Notes under the pieces: model-generated
The model's input: the letters and a program-made list of their open reading frames with translations, nothing else
Told to the model about the DNA's origin: nothing
Databases searched by the model: none
Position numbers and translations under genes: made by a program
Shown here: positions 9,031-18,053 of the stretch, in pieces
Position numbering within the stretch: the stretch's first letter is position 1
Layout: every line of letters begins with the position of its first letter
Assembly (NCBI GenBank): GCA_016712175.1
Contig: JADJRQ010000002.1
Location: forward strand, 310,001 to 374,000
Direction of reading: 5' to 3'
Length of the DNA: 64,000 nucleotides
Source: Solirubrobacterales bacterium
GTDB taxonomy: Bacteria; Actinomycetota; Thermoleophilia; Solirubrobacterales; 70-9

Positions 9031-9258
9031 TCAGACCTTGGGTTCTTCTTCTGCGGGCTCGTCGTTCTCCGGGTTGCCAAGGAGGTGCACCATTCCTTTG
9101 GCAACGATCAACGCGACGATCGTCAGCAGGGCCATTCCGTAGAGGATGCCGGGCGTCGATCCGAAGGTCTTCGCAACGATCCCGACCGAAACCGCGGCGA
9201 CGAGCACGACCAGGAACCAGCGAAAAGCGGCACCTTCAGATGTAAGCGGATTGCCCAC
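9031..9258 (-). CDS. Small two-helix membrane protein after ctaE
   Basis: 75 aa from a GTG at 9258; longer in-frame extension would overlap ctaE. Two hydrophobic stretches (WFLVVLVAAVSVGIVA and GILYGMALLTIVALIVA) are followed by an acidic tail. It follows ctaE by 25 nt and closes the canonical oxidase operon, so it is probably a small oxidase subunit or assembly protein. No named family was recognised. Confidence 0.6.
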   Translation of the reverse strand: MGNPLTSEGAAFRWFLVVLVAAVSVGIVAKTFGSTPGILYGMALLTIVALIVAKGMVHLLGNPENDEPAEEEPKV

Positions 9259-9283
9259 GCAGCCGAGTCTATTCCCGGGCGGG

Positions 9284-9916
9284 CTAGATGATGTAGATGG
9301 CCAGGAACACGACGATCCACATGATGTCGACGAAGTGCCAGTAGATGCCCGGCACTTCGACCCCGAGGTGGTCCTTCTGTTCCGGTCCGAAATGGCCCCG
9401 CCAGGCACGGATGTTGGCGAAGGTCAGCAGCAGCAGTCCGATGAAGACGTGGGCGCCGTGCAGTCCGGTAAGGCTGAAGAAGATCGTGCCGAAGGCGCCG
9501 TCACGCGGCGTGAAGCCGATGTGGACGTACTCGTTGATCTGGATGAAGAGGAAGGTCGCGCCGAGCAGCCAGGTGATGCCGAGGCCGAGCTTCAGGCCGC
9601 GGTGATTGCCCCGCTTGATCGCTTCCAGCGCGTAGTGGACCGTGAAACTCGACGAGACCAGCACCACGGTGTTGATTCCGGCGACGAGGACCGGGAGCTC
9701 GATGCCAACCGGCGGCCAGGCCTCGGGACTGACCACGACCCGGAGGAAGAAGTAGGCGGCAAAGAACGCGCCAAAGAGCATGATCTCCGAAAGAATGAAG
9801 AGCAGGATGCCGAGGACCGTGCGGTCGATCCGCGCGCTCTGATTGGCCTCTGGCGGGCCGTGGTGATGATCTTCGGCGTCGTGGCCGTGACCAAGTGCGA
9901 CTGAAGCGCTTTCCAT
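9284..9916 (-). CDS. ctaE: Cytochrome c oxidase subunit III
   Basis: 210 aa membrane protein of the COX3 family, with a His-rich cytoplasmic N-terminus and then about five membrane helices. Recognisable blocks are SEIMLFGAFFAAYFFLR, the segment around NEYVHIGF, SLTGLHGAHVFIGL near residue 150 and YWHFVDIMWIVVF at the end. Subunit III stabilises the subunit I proton pathway and has no redox centre. It lies between the USP-like gene (2 nt away) and the small membrane protein. Confidence 0.95.
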   Translation of the reverse strand: MESASVALGHGHDAEDHHHGPPEANQSARIDRTVLGILLFILSEIMLFGAFFAAYFFLRVVVSPEAWPPVGIELPVLVAGINTVVLVSSSFTVHYALEAIKRGNHRGLKLGLGITWLLGATFLFIQINEYVHIGFTPRDGAFGTIFFSLTGLHGAHVFIGLLLLTFANIRAWRGHFGPEQKDHLGVEVPGIYWHFVDIMWIVVFLAIYII

Positions 9917-9918
9917 CT

Positions 9919-10836
9919 CTACGCCTCGTCTTTCGCGCTGTCTTCGGGCTCGACGGCAGTTTCGCGGTCGTCTGTGTCTCCGACCGGTTCGCCTTCGGCG
10001 ACCACCGCAGCGACGGCTTCGGGGGAGCTACCGGCTTCGTGGTGCGCGACCGGCTTGTCGGTGATCTCACGCACGCGACCGACCAGGTCACTTTCCAGCC
10101 AGCGGGACTGCTCACCGCTGAGGGTTGAGATCAGGACGTCGTCGACCCGGTAGTGCGCAATCGCGTCCTGGATCGAAGAAAAGGGATCGGGGCTCATCGG
10201 CTGTCCCGTCGAGTCGATGTCCTCGCGGTAAAGCGCTGACATCAGGCCGGCCAGGTCGCGCGTGACCTTGTTCATCGGAACGCCGTCGGTTGCCGGAGCG
10301 ATGATCGTGAAGCGGTGCGGGCGATCCTTCGAGCGGTCGATCAGACGGGCGGCAAGATCGGGGCTCGAAATGGTCTGATTTGCGACCACCAGGGGGTGTG
10401 TCACTTCCAGACTGATCGAGTCGTCTTCGATCCTCACCGGAATGTGGGTGATCTTGACTTCGGGCTCGAAGGTTCCTTCAGCCCACTCTTCAAGTGCCCG
10501 GCGGGTGAGACCGAAACGGCTGTCATAGAGGCAGGAAAGCAGTACCTCGAACGGACGGTGGCTGCGGATTGCGTCGCCGAGCGCGAGGTCTGAAGAAGGA
10601 TCGAGCACTTCGCCGATGGCTTCGATGCCGAACTCGTCAAGCACGGCAAGGGTCACATCGACCCTGGTACGAGCGGCCTCCCTGGCCTCTTCAGGGCTGA
10701 AGAGCTGGCCTGCGGTCGGCTGATTCTGGGGGGCGACTACGACCACGTAAGACGCCTCGCCGGCCCGTTCCACCGCCGCCTGAAGCAGTTTGCGTCCACC
10801 GGCGACTTCGTTCAGGAATATGACCAGCGGCTTCAA
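9919..10836 (-). CDS. Tandem universal-stress-protein-like protein within the oxidase operon
   Basis: 305 aa without membrane segments. Two similar alpha/beta halves can be seen: residues 1-110 (VVVVAPQNQP then VLLSCLYDSRF) and residues 150-265 (FTIIAPATDG then VLISTLSGEQSRWL and ESDLVGRVREI). The pattern of a first strand ending in APxN/D and a later strand ending in ST or SC resembles USP/Rossmann-like nucleotide-binding folds. The tail is acidic and low complexity. Its start overlaps the ctaD stop by 4 nt and its stop is 2 nt before ctaE, so it is translated with the oxidase. Function is unknown; a regulatory or assembly role is inferred from position only. Confidence 0.6.
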   Translation of the reverse strand: MKPLVIFLNEVAGGRKLLQAAVERAGEASYVVVVAPQNQPTAGQLFSPEEAREAARTRVDVTLAVLDEFGIEAIGEVLDPSSDLALGDAIRSHRPFEVLLSCLYDSRFGLTRRALEEWAEGTFEPEVKITHIPVRIEDDSISLEVTHPLVVANQTISSPDLAARLIDRSKDRPHRFTIIAPATDGVPMNKVTRDLAGLMSALYREDIDSTGQPMSPDPFSSIQDAIAHYRVDDVLISTLSGEQSRWLESDLVGRVREITDKPVAHHEAGSSPEAVAAVVAEGEPVGDTDDRETAVEPEDSAKDEA

Positions 10837-12740
10837 GGTGCAGTCACCGTGGTCGGTTTCGGCTCCGGAATTTCAGCTGCCGTCTCGCCACCCATGATCG
10901 CGTGACGGGCACCGGGTGTGCCGAACTCATAAGGACCACCGACAACACGCGGAATCTCGTCGAAGTTGAAGACCGGCGGCGGCGAAGATACCTGCCACTC
11001 GATCGTGTTCGCACGCCAGGGGTTGTCGCCGGCCTTCGGGCCGAACCGCCAGCTGACGATCATGTTGTAGAAGAAGACGAGCTGGACCGCGCCCAGGATG
11101 AAGGCGAAGACCGAGATGAAGAGGTTCCAGTCGCCGTACTGCGAGGCGTAGTCGGCAACCCGTCTCGGCATGCCGTCCATGCCGATCCAATGCATCGGCA
11201 CGAAGGTGCCCCAGGTGCCGATGACCGTGCCCCAGAAGTGGATGCGGCCAAGCTTTTCGTCATACATCCGCCCGGTCATCTTCGGGAACCAGTGGTAGAT
11301 GCCGGCGAAGATCGTGAAGACCGATCCGCCGAACAGCACGAAGTGGATGTGCGCGACGATGAAATACGTGTCCGACACATGTATGTCGAGCGGGATCATG
11401 CCGAGCATGACGCCACTGATACCGCCGACTGTAAAGGTCACGATGAAAGCCAGCGCGAAGAGCATCGCCGTCGAGTAAACGTGGATCTTGCCGTAGAACA
11501 GCGTGCCCAGCCAGGAGAAAATCTTGATGCCGGTCGGCACCGCGATCAGCAGCGTTGTGATCATGATCGGCACCCGCAGCCAGCTGAACATGCCGGCCAC
11601 GAACATGTGGTGGGCCCAGACCGTGTAGCTCAGCACAACGATCCCGATCAGAGCGAGCGCCATCAAGCGGTAGCCGAACACCGGCTTTCGGGCATGGGTC
11701 GAGATGATTTCGGAGACGATCCCGAAGCCTGGCAACATCATGATGTAGACGGCCGGGTGTGAGTAGAACCAGAAGATGTGCTGGTAGCTGATGACGTCAC
11801 CTCCCTCCAGGAACTGGAAGAAGTTCATACCGAGGACCCGGTCAAACAGGACCATGAACTGGGCGCCGGCGACGAACGGGGTTGCTCCGACGACCAGCAG
11901 CGAGGTCGAGAGGTTGGCCCAGACGAGCAGCGGCATGCGCCACAGGTTCATTCCGGGCGCACGCATGGTGATGATCGTGACCAGGAAGTTGAGCGCCGTG
12001 GCGATCGAAGACGCTCCGGCGAACTGCACGCCGACGTTGAAGAACGATTGCCCGAATGGGGCCCCGGTAGACAGCGGCGCGTAGCCGGTCCAGCCGGCAT
12101 CGAACGAGCCGCCGGGGGCGAGGAAGCTGGCGATGAAGATGATGCCGGCGATCGGCAGCAGCCAGAAGCTGAGCGCGTTCAGCCTCGGGAAGGCCATGTC
12201 CGGTGCGCCGATCATCAGCGGCAGCACGTAGTTGGCCAGCCCGGCGAACACCGGGATGATGAACAGGAAGATCATGATCACGGCATGTGTGGAGAACAGG
12301 CCGTTGAACGTGTTCGCGGCAACGATCTGGCTGCCGGGCGAGGCCAGCTCGGCCCGCATCATCAGGGCCAGCAGGCCACCGATCAGGAAGAACATCAGCG
12401 TGGTCACGACGTACTGGGTGCCGATGACCTTGTGGTCGGTGTTGAACTTGAAGTAGTCCTGCCACTTGGTGGCACCATGGGCCGAGTGGTCATCGGGGAT
12501 GGTCGGCTTTCCGGCCGCCCAGCGGAACCAGTAGTCGAAAGCACCAAAACCAAAGAGGAAGCCGAAAGGAGCCGTGATCAGGGGGACCACGATGTGTGGG
12601 TATCCGGTCTGTTCGGTCTGGTAGATGTCGAGACCCATCAAGGCCCTCAGGCCGATCACCAGGAAAAATCCGAAGGCCGCGCCAAGCAGGGCGCCGATCG
12701 CACCGCGGTACCAGCCGGGTTGTTTAATTGCCGCTGCCAT
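10833..12740 (-). CDS. ctaD: Cytochrome c oxidase subunit I (type A2 heme-copper oxidase)
   Basis: 635 aa. All redox ligands are present: the low-spin heme His in THAVIMIF, the CuB His and cross-linked Tyr in HPAVY, WAHHMF with the other two CuB His, and VAHIHFVLFGG with the heme a3 and heme a His. The glutamate of the usual HPEVY motif is replaced by the YSHPAVY form, the diagnostic YS motif of A2-class oxidases. The K-channel Lys is in PTGIKIF. The extra C-terminal 90 residues are typical of actinobacterial proteins. It reduces O2 to water with proton pumping. It follows ctaC by 14 nt. Confidence 0.97.
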   Translation of the reverse strand: MAAAIKQPGWYRGAIGALLGAAFGFFLVIGLRALMGLDIYQTEQTGYPHIVVPLITAPFGFLFGFGAFDYWFRWAAGKPTIPDDHSAHGATKWQDYFKFNTDHKVIGTQYVVTTLMFFLIGGLLALMMRAELASPGSQIVAANTFNGLFSTHAVIMIFLFIIPVFAGLANYVLPLMIGAPDMAFPRLNALSFWLLPIAGIIFIASFLAPGGSFDAGWTGYAPLSTGAPFGQSFFNVGVQFAGASSIATALNFLVTIITMRAPGMNLWRMPLLVWANLSTSLLVVGATPFVAGAQFMVLFDRVLGMNFFQFLEGGDVISYQHIFWFYSHPAVYIMMLPGFGIVSEIISTHARKPVFGYRLMALALIGIVVLSYTVWAHHMFVAGMFSWLRVPIMITTLLIAVPTGIKIFSWLGTLFYGKIHVYSTAMLFALAFIVTFTVGGISGVMLGMIPLDIHVSDTYFIVAHIHFVLFGGSVFTIFAGIYHWFPKMTGRMYDEKLGRIHFWGTVIGTWGTFVPMHWIGMDGMPRRVADYASQYGDWNLFISVFAFILGAVQLVFFYNMIVSWRFGPKAGDNPWRANTIEWQVSSPPPVFNFDEIPRVVGGPYEFGTPGARHAIMGGETAAEIPEPKPTTVTAP

Positions 12741-12754
12741 TTAGCTCGTCCCCA

Positions 12755-13597
12755 TCATGACTGATTGTCTGTCCCGGTTTCCTGCACGCCACTGCCTTCG
12801 ATCCCGCCATCCCTGGCCTGGGCTTCCCGCTCGATTTCAAGAGCCTGGTCGGCGGTGAGTATGAGCGACTCCGGAACCTTCTGATCGAGGCCCTTTACCC
12901 ACTTGGCGTAGTCCGCCTCGCTTTCGACTACGACGTTTGCGCGCATGGTTGAGTGTCCATACCCGCAGAGCTCGGTGCAGACCAGCTGAAAGTGGCCAAC
13001 CTTGTCCGGCGTGACGATCGCATCAGTTGTAATGCCCGGCACATTGTCCTTCTTGATCCGCCATTCGGGGACCCAGAAAGAATGGATGACGTCCTGCGCG
13101 TGAAGCTTGAAGACTGTCTGGCGGTCCACGGGTACGTGGAGTTCACCTTCGGACCACTTGTTGCCCTGCTCCGGGAAACCGAAGGTCCAGGCAAACTGCT
13201 GTGAGTAGACGTTGACGATCTGCGCGTCTTTGTCCTTCGCTTCGATGTCGTCGAGCACGACCCAGCTGTAGATGCCGAGTCCGAGGACGATCAACAGCGG
13301 AATCATCGTCCAGACGATTTCGAGTTTGGTGTTTCCGTGAATCGGAAGTCCGTCGCTTTCGTCACCCGGCTTGACCCTCCACTTGATCAGCGCGTAAGCC
13401 AGGGCAACACATACGCCGGCGAAAATGTACGAAGAAATGACGATCGTGACGTCCAGCATGAGGTCGATCTCCGGTGCCGCCGTGGAGGCCGCATCGCCGA
13501 ACCAGTTCGGGATCAGCAACAGGACACTGAGCAGTGTGCCGGAGGCGAATGTAGCCAGGACGAGTTTCAGGTACGGAAGTCGAGTCATTGGACGCAT
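12755..13597 (-). CDS. ctaC: Cytochrome c oxidase subunit II
   Basis: 280 aa. Two N-terminal membrane helices (about residues 10-30 and 50-72) lead to a periplasmic cupredoxin domain with the CuA site: His in DVIHSFWVPEW and the CTELCGYGHSTM motif with both Cys, Glu, His and Met. No fused cytochrome c domain follows, so electrons must come from a separate carrier such as the diheme cytochrome upstream. First gene of the ctaC-ctaD-USP-ctaE-small protein operon, 43 nt after a same-strand glycosyltransferase. Confidence 0.97.
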   Translation of the reverse strand: MRPMTRLPYLKLVLATFASGTLLSVLLLIPNWFGDAASTAAPEIDLMLDVTIVISSYIFAGVCVALAYALIKWRVKPGDESDGLPIHGNTKLEIVWTMIPLLIVLGLGIYSWVVLDDIEAKDKDAQIVNVYSQQFAWTFGFPEQGNKWSEGELHVPVDRQTVFKLHAQDVIHSFWVPEWRIKKDNVPGITTDAIVTPDKVGHFQLVCTELCGYGHSTMRANVVVESEADYAKWVKGLDQKVPESLILTADQALEIEREAQARDGGIEGSGVQETGTDNQS

Positions 13598-13640
13598 GGG
13601 ATTCTAATGAAGCGGCGGTCGGACGGTCTGTGACCCCCTA

Positions 13641-15170
13641 TCAAGGTGGCGTAACGGGCCTTACATCTCCGGCTGAAGCTGAGATCACATCGACTGCAAC
13701 GCCGCGCCAGCTCCAGTTCCGATCGGCTGTGGCAGCGATCTCCCGGCCGATGTCGACCCTCTCCGAGGGCTCGAGGGCGAGCCAGCCGTTGACCTTCGCC
13801 GCAAGATCGATGACCGAATCGGGGCCGAGCCGAAAACCGGTCAACCCCTTCGCCGCCGGAACTTCATTGCTGAGAGTCCTGGTGACCTCGGCCAGTCCCG
13901 AGTGCTCGGCACAGACGGGGAGCACACCGCAGGCGGCCGCTTCCGCCGCGACCATGCCGAAGGCTTCGGGGAAGGTGCTGGGAACGACCATCGCATCCGA
14001 GGCCGGCAGCACCTTCGCCACCTCGTCGTGCTCGAGACGACCGGCAAATGAGATCGAGCCGGCCGAAGCAATCGCCGCCTCCCGATAACCGAGCGGCAGG
14101 TTCTCGAGGAACGCCGAGAGGTACTTCAGGCGGCCCGGCTCATCGCCTTCGAGCCCCCGCCCTTCGGCCACGATGTGTCCCATCGCCTCGAGGTCACCCT
14201 GGCCGATTGCCGAGACCAGGGCACGCAGGCCGATTTCGTAGGCACCAAAGCCGATCAGCATAAGGCGCGCATCAGGGTTGACGGTGTGGACAATTGGCCA
14301 GGCGGCGACCAGCAGGTCCACCCCCTTGGACACGATCAGCTTGCCGACGAAGACAACCCGTGGACCGGCCGACGCCGCATATTCCTTCAGGGCGGTGACG
14401 GCTTCGTCTTCGTCGCGACCGAAGACCGGCGACGGCGGAGCGTTCCCGATCGCCTCCGCCAGGTCGAGAAGCTGCCCGGCAGCCCGGTCAGCCTCGATCG
14501 AGTGGAATTCACCGGTGTCGACCCCGGGCGGACCCATGCCCGTCCTGCTTTCAATGTCGAGGTCCGGAATTGCTTCCCACAGGCTCGCCGCAGTGTGGAA
14601 GGACCCCACCAGCACCGCCGCGGCCGGCTCGAGTCCCTCACGGGCATAAGGAACGAACCGCGGATGTGGCTTGACCGTGTATTCGAGGTCAGAGCCGTGG
14701 TTCTTCACCGCGTATGGCCGGACCCCGGCCCGGGCAAAGATCACCGGACCCATGATCAGGTGATTGGCCAGCGCGGCATCGTGGCCACCGGTCAGGTCGA
14801 GCACGTCCCGGACCGACGCCACGTTCACATGGATGTAGTGCTCGATCTCCTCGTCGCTCAGCCGCGGGAAAGCCCGGGCCTCGAACCCCTCGTAGGGGTC
14901 CTCCACATACACCGGCAGCAGGGCACCGATCGGCGGCCGATAAACCGTGACCGATCCTTCACCGTCCGGCTCGCGGAGCGGCTCTACCGCAAGCCCGGAC
15001 TCGCCCCAGCTCCCGATCCCGGTGACCCAGTCGAGCTTTTCAGCGTCCCGATCCTGGCAGAGCAGGTGGACGTCATGACCGAGTCCGGCCAGCGCCTGAG
15101 CCAGATTTGCGTTGTAAATATTGCTGCCTGTGCCACGGAGGAGATAGCCGTGAAAGATCAAGATCTTCAT
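13641..15170 (-). CDS. GT4-family glycosyltransferase
   Basis: 509 aa, GT-B fold. The N-terminal domain starts MKILIFHGYLLRGTGSN. The C-terminal domain contains the donor-binding region: FVGKLIVSKGVDLLVAAW near residue 255, then VVPSTFPEAFGMVAAEAAACG with the E-x7-E pattern. Probably transfers a hexose from a nucleotide sugar to a lipid or polysaccharide acceptor. No partner export genes are adjacent, so the product is unknown. Confidence 0.85.
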   Translation of the reverse strand: MKILIFHGYLLRGTGSNIYNANLAQALAGLGHDVHLLCQDRDAEKLDWVTGIGSWGESGLAVEPLREPDGEGSVTVYRPPIGALLPVYVEDPYEGFEARAFPRLSDEEIEHYIHVNVASVRDVLDLTGGHDAALANHLIMGPVIFARAGVRPYAVKNHGSDLEYTVKPHPRFVPYAREGLEPAAAVLVGSFHTAASLWEAIPDLDIESRTGMGPPGVDTGEFHSIEADRAAGQLLDLAEAIGNAPPSPVFGRDEDEAVTALKEYAASAGPRVVFVGKLIVSKGVDLLVAAWPIVHTVNPDARLMLIGFGAYEIGLRALVSAIGQGDLEAMGHIVAEGRGLEGDEPGRLKYLSAFLENLPLGYREAAIASAGSISFAGRLEHDEVAKVLPASDAMVVPSTFPEAFGMVAAEAAACGVLPVCAEHSGLAEVTRTLSNEVPAAKGLTGFRLGPDSVIDLAAKVNGWLALEPSERVDIGREIAATADRNWSWRGVAVDVISASAGDVRPVTPP

Positions 15171-15191
15171 AACTGGGATATTCTCCCGGTT

Positions 15192-15458
15192 ATGGACTCA
15201 GCCACGAGCGAACAGCTGTACCGCCTCCGGGCCCCCGTCTCCGGCCGTGAGGGCTTCGCCCAGGCCGAACAGGACGTGGTCTACCGCGATGCCGAGACCG
15301 GTGAAGAGCTCGAACCGGTTGCCCAGGTCCTGCCGCTTTCACCTTCGGCCTCGCGCCTGCCGCGCACCCCGGTGAACCTTCGGGTCTGCCGGCGCTGCGA
15401 ACAGCTCACTGCCCGCGACCTCGCGACCTGCGAGTTCTGCGGACTGCCGCTCAACTGA
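15192..15458 (+). CDS. Small zinc-ribbon protein
   Basis: 88 aa, starting at the ATG at 15192, 21 nt from the divergent glycosyltransferase start. The C-terminal third holds a four-cysteine knuckle, CRRCEQL and CEFCGLPLN, typical of a zinc ribbon. The N-terminal part is polar and probably flexible. Role unknown. Confidence 0.6.
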   Translation: MDSATSEQLYRLRAPVSGREGFAQAEQDVVYRDAETGEELEPVAQVLPLSPSASRLPRTPVNLRVCRRCEQLTARDLATCEFCGLPLN

Positions 15459-15465
15459 CCCTTGT

Positions 15466-16347
15466 TTACTTCTTGCCGATGACCGTCGCCGTGTAAAGCA
15501 GGCGGCTGCCGGTGTAGTAACAGCCGTACCGCTTGGTCGAGTTGACTTTGGACTGCGGGTGGCTGCCTTTGATGCTGGCATCGATCTTTTCCTGGGTATC
15601 GCCGCCGAGTTCGCACTTCTTCGGACCGCGGCTGCCGCGCCAGGTGTACTTCTTGCGGGCCACATCGCAGGCGGCTGCGTCATTCTCGATTCCGGTGTTC
15701 TTGTTGATGTCACAGGAACCGGGTCGCCAGAGTGCCGGGGCCCAGGTTGGGATGGTCAATCCGACTACCTGGCGGGGACCCACGTTGAGGGGCTTTGACA
15801 GCGCGAAGGTGACGTTGGTGCCGAAGTATGGGTTGAGAACCTGAATCGGGCTCTGCCGGACCATCTTGAACCGCGGCGGGCCCTTCTTCTTCTTGTTTGT
15901 CTGTCGCAGGACCGCAATGCGGGCCTGGGACGGCGCGCCGAAGAGATCGTTGAAAAACGGAATCTGCGCGTCCTTCACCACTTTGTTGAACTTGCGGGTG
16001 GGCTTGGCCAGGTGGATCGACCAGGACACGATTTTGCCCTTGAACGGCACGCTGAAGGTCCGCTTGCGGTCGGTGCCTTTGGCGAAAGTCTGGTATCCGG
16101 TGACCCTGCCCTCGGCCGCGCAGAGGCGGTCCGCCTCCGAAACACCGCAATTCGGCTCGAGCCTGTCGGTTGACTTGCCAAGGACAACCCGTTTGGTCTT
16201 GGCCGCCTGCGCGAAGTCCGGTTGAAACGAAACCGCCGAAACGACGAGAAACAGGATCAGCAAACCAGCCGTCGTGACTTTGAGAAAAGTCGGGGACAAA
16301 TGTTCAGAAAGTGTTAGCTTGAGGTTAAGCATCTCTATCCAGAACAC
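15466..16347 (-). CDS. Secreted protein of unknown function
   Basis: 293 aa. A hydrophobic segment at residues 23-42 followed by FAQAA looks like a signal peptide with an AxA-type site, so translation may begin later than 16347, for example at the methionine near residue 6. The mature part is basic, rich in beta-strand-like stretches and contains about eight cysteines, suggesting disulfides in an exported protein. No catalytic motif or family was recognised. Its start codon is 35 nt after the infA stop codon on the same strand, so it may be cotranscribed with infA. Confidence 0.6.
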   Translation of the reverse strand: MFWIEMLNLKLTLSEHLSPTFLKVTTAGLLILFLVVSAVSFQPDFAQAAKTKRVVLGKSTDRLEPNCGVSEADRLCAAEGRVTGYQTFAKGTDRKRTFSVPFKGKIVSWSIHLAKPTRKFNKVVKDAQIPFFNDLFGAPSQARIAVLRQTNKKKKGPPRFKMVRQSPIQVLNPYFGTNVTFALSKPLNVGPRQVVGLTIPTWAPALWRPGSCDINKNTGIENDAAACDVARKKYTWRGSRGPKKCELGGDTQEKIDASIKGSHPQSKVNSTKRYGCYYTGSRLLYTATVIGKK

Positions 16348-16381
16348 CCGGGGGGACGAAAGGTTCCGGCCTGGCCGGTGA

Positions 16382-16599
16382 CTATTTGTAGCGGTAGGTG
16401 ATTCTGCCGCGGGTAAGGTCGTACGGCGAGAGCTCGATTTTCACTCGATCGCCAGGCAGGATGCGGATGTAGTGCCGGCGCATCTTGCCGGAAATGTGCC
16501 CGAGTACCTCGTGGTCGTTGTCGAGCTTGACGCGAAACATCGTATTCGGGAGGGCTTCAGTGATTTCGCCCTCCATCTCGATTTTTCTTCCTTGGCCAT
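16382..16599 (-). CDS. infA: Translation initiation factor IF-1 (one-base deletion)
   Basis: IF-1 is an S1/OB-fold protein that occupies the ribosomal A site during initiation. The body (EGEITEALPNTMFRVKLDN, HISGKMRRHYIRILPGD, RVKIELSPYDLTRGRITYR) is intact. The expected start MAKEEKIEME is in another frame because the A run at 16582-16586 has five bases instead of six. Restoring one A gives exactly the canonical 72 residues from the ATG at 16599. As IF-1 is essential, this is almost certainly a homopolymer sequencing error. An internal ATG start would lose the first nine residues. Confidence 0.93.
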
Positions 16600-16625
16600 C
16601 GACGAAAGAGCGTACTACGGGGGCG

Positions 16626-18053
16626 TCAGGCAAGGAAGCGACGCGCAAATTCCACAGCTTCGCTTGCAGAATCAACTTCTCCGGCAAAACGAGCCTCGGC
16701 CAGGGCGTCGATCACCCGGCCCAGATCCGGACCCGGCTCGATCCCGAGTTCTCTGGCGAGTTGATTGCCGGGCATGAACGGGGCCGGTGGGCCGGTCCGT
16801 CGCCACTCAAGTGCGTCGGCGACCATCTCTGAAGCCAGCTCGAGGTGGCCTGCCACCATCTCGTCATTGGCGATGCTGCTCGATCCCCTCGCGGCCAGGC
16901 GATCGGCCACCGTCAACAGGGTCACGTCAATCGAAACCGGTTCGGTGTGGGTCAGGTATTGGTAAATCTGGTGCCGGTCCAGCGGACGCTGCGGCACCAT
17001 GAATCCGAGGATCAGGTGGTGCCGGGCCAGTGCCGCGACGTATTCAGACAGGCGGTTGCTCGATTTCAGCCGGCCGAAAATCCCCTTGATCGCGTCCGCC
17101 CCCTGACTGTCGTGACCGCGAAAACTGATGAATCCGTTCGCTTCGGTCCGGGTCTGGGGCTTTGCGCAGTCATGGAGAAGACCGCCGAGGCGCAGGCCAG
17201 TGGAGCGCGAAATGCCGTCAGACAGGTCTTCGTTCAGCAGGTCCCTGACCGCAGGGGCACTCTCGCCGACGAATGCTTCGAGATCGGATTCGATCCTGAT
17301 CACGCCCTCGAGGACTTCGACCGTGTGGCCGTAGACATCGAGGTGATGGTTCGGCCCCTGAACCACACCTTTCAGGGCTTCCACCTCCGGCAACACCGAT
17401 TCGTAGAGCCCGAGCTGGTCCATTGCCGCCAGGCCTTCGATCGCACCGGGGGCGGCAATCAGGAGGCAGAGCTCGGCCAGGGTGCGCTCGCCGGCCGGCT
17501 GATTCGCAAGCGGCGCGGTAGCACGGCCGAGCTCAATGGTGCCCGGATCGATCTTCCAGCCGAACTGGGCCACCAGACGGGCGGCACGCATCAGCCGCAG
17601 GGGGTCGGCGGTGAGCGATTCCGGGCCGACCGCTCGAAGAATTCCCGATTCGAGGTCAGCCAGACCTCCGAACGGATCGAGGCCCTTCCCGGAAGCCAGG
17701 TCGACCGCCACCGCACCCACGGTGAAATCCCTCAAGCCAAGATCGGCTTCGATACTGCCACCACGGAGCGCGGCAAAGTCAACCTGCCAGGTGCCATCCC
17801 GGTCACGGGCTCGCCAGGTCGGGAATTCCGAGGACAGCTCGAAGGCGAAGCCGCCCAGCGCGGAAGCGATCTGCCGGGTGGCAGCTTCCGGGGGCCCATC
17901 TACCACCAGGTCGAGATCATCGACCTCGCGGTTCAGGACCGCATCACGAATGGCGCCGCCGACGACCCAGACCCGCTCCCCGCCAACTGCTGCCTTCACC
18001 TGCCGGACCAGCTCGACCGCCATCGTGGCGCGGGCTGCGGCTTCGAGGCTCAA
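16626..18053 (-). CDS. CCA tRNA nucleotidyltransferase / poly(A) polymerase family protein with HD domain
   Basis: 475 aa. The N-terminal class II nucleotidyltransferase domain has VVGGAIRD and the catalytic DDLDLVVDG motif (residues 30-52), then the RNA-binding head with LTADPLRLMRAARL. The C-terminal half has an HD phosphohydrolase domain with GGLLHDCAKP and FRGHDSQGA. It should add or repair the CCA end of tRNAs; the HD domain fits bacterial CCA enzymes. It overlaps alr by 4 nt upstream and precedes infA by 26 nt. Confidence 0.9.
   Translation of the reverse strand: MSLEAAARATMAVELVRQVKAAVGGERVWVVGGAIRDAVLNREVDDLDLVVDGPPEAATRQIASALGGFAFELSSEFPTWRARDRDGTWQVDFAALRGGSIEADLGLRDFTVGAVAVDLASGKGLDPFGGLADLESGILRAVGPESLTADPLRLMRAARLVAQFGWKIDPGTIELGRATAPLANQPAGERTLAELCLLIAAPGAIEGLAAMDQLGLYESVLPEVEALKGVVQGPNHHLDVYGHTVEVLEGVIRIESDLEAFVGESAPAVRDLLNEDLSDGISRSTGLRLGGLLHDCAKPQTRTEANGFISFRGHDSQGADAIKGIFGRLKSSNRLSEYVAALARHHLILGFMVPQRPLDRHQIYQYLTHTEPVSIDVTLLTVADRLAARGSSSIANDEMVAGHLELASEMVADALEWRRTGPPAPFMPGNQLARELGIEPGPDLGRVIDALAEARFAGEVDSASEAVEFARRFLA

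Noticed and set aside
14175..15191. Long open frame antisense to the glycosyltransferase that joins the small zinc-ribbon gene
   Set aside because: It is a high-GC shadow frame with no family match; the real gene begins at the ATG at 15192.
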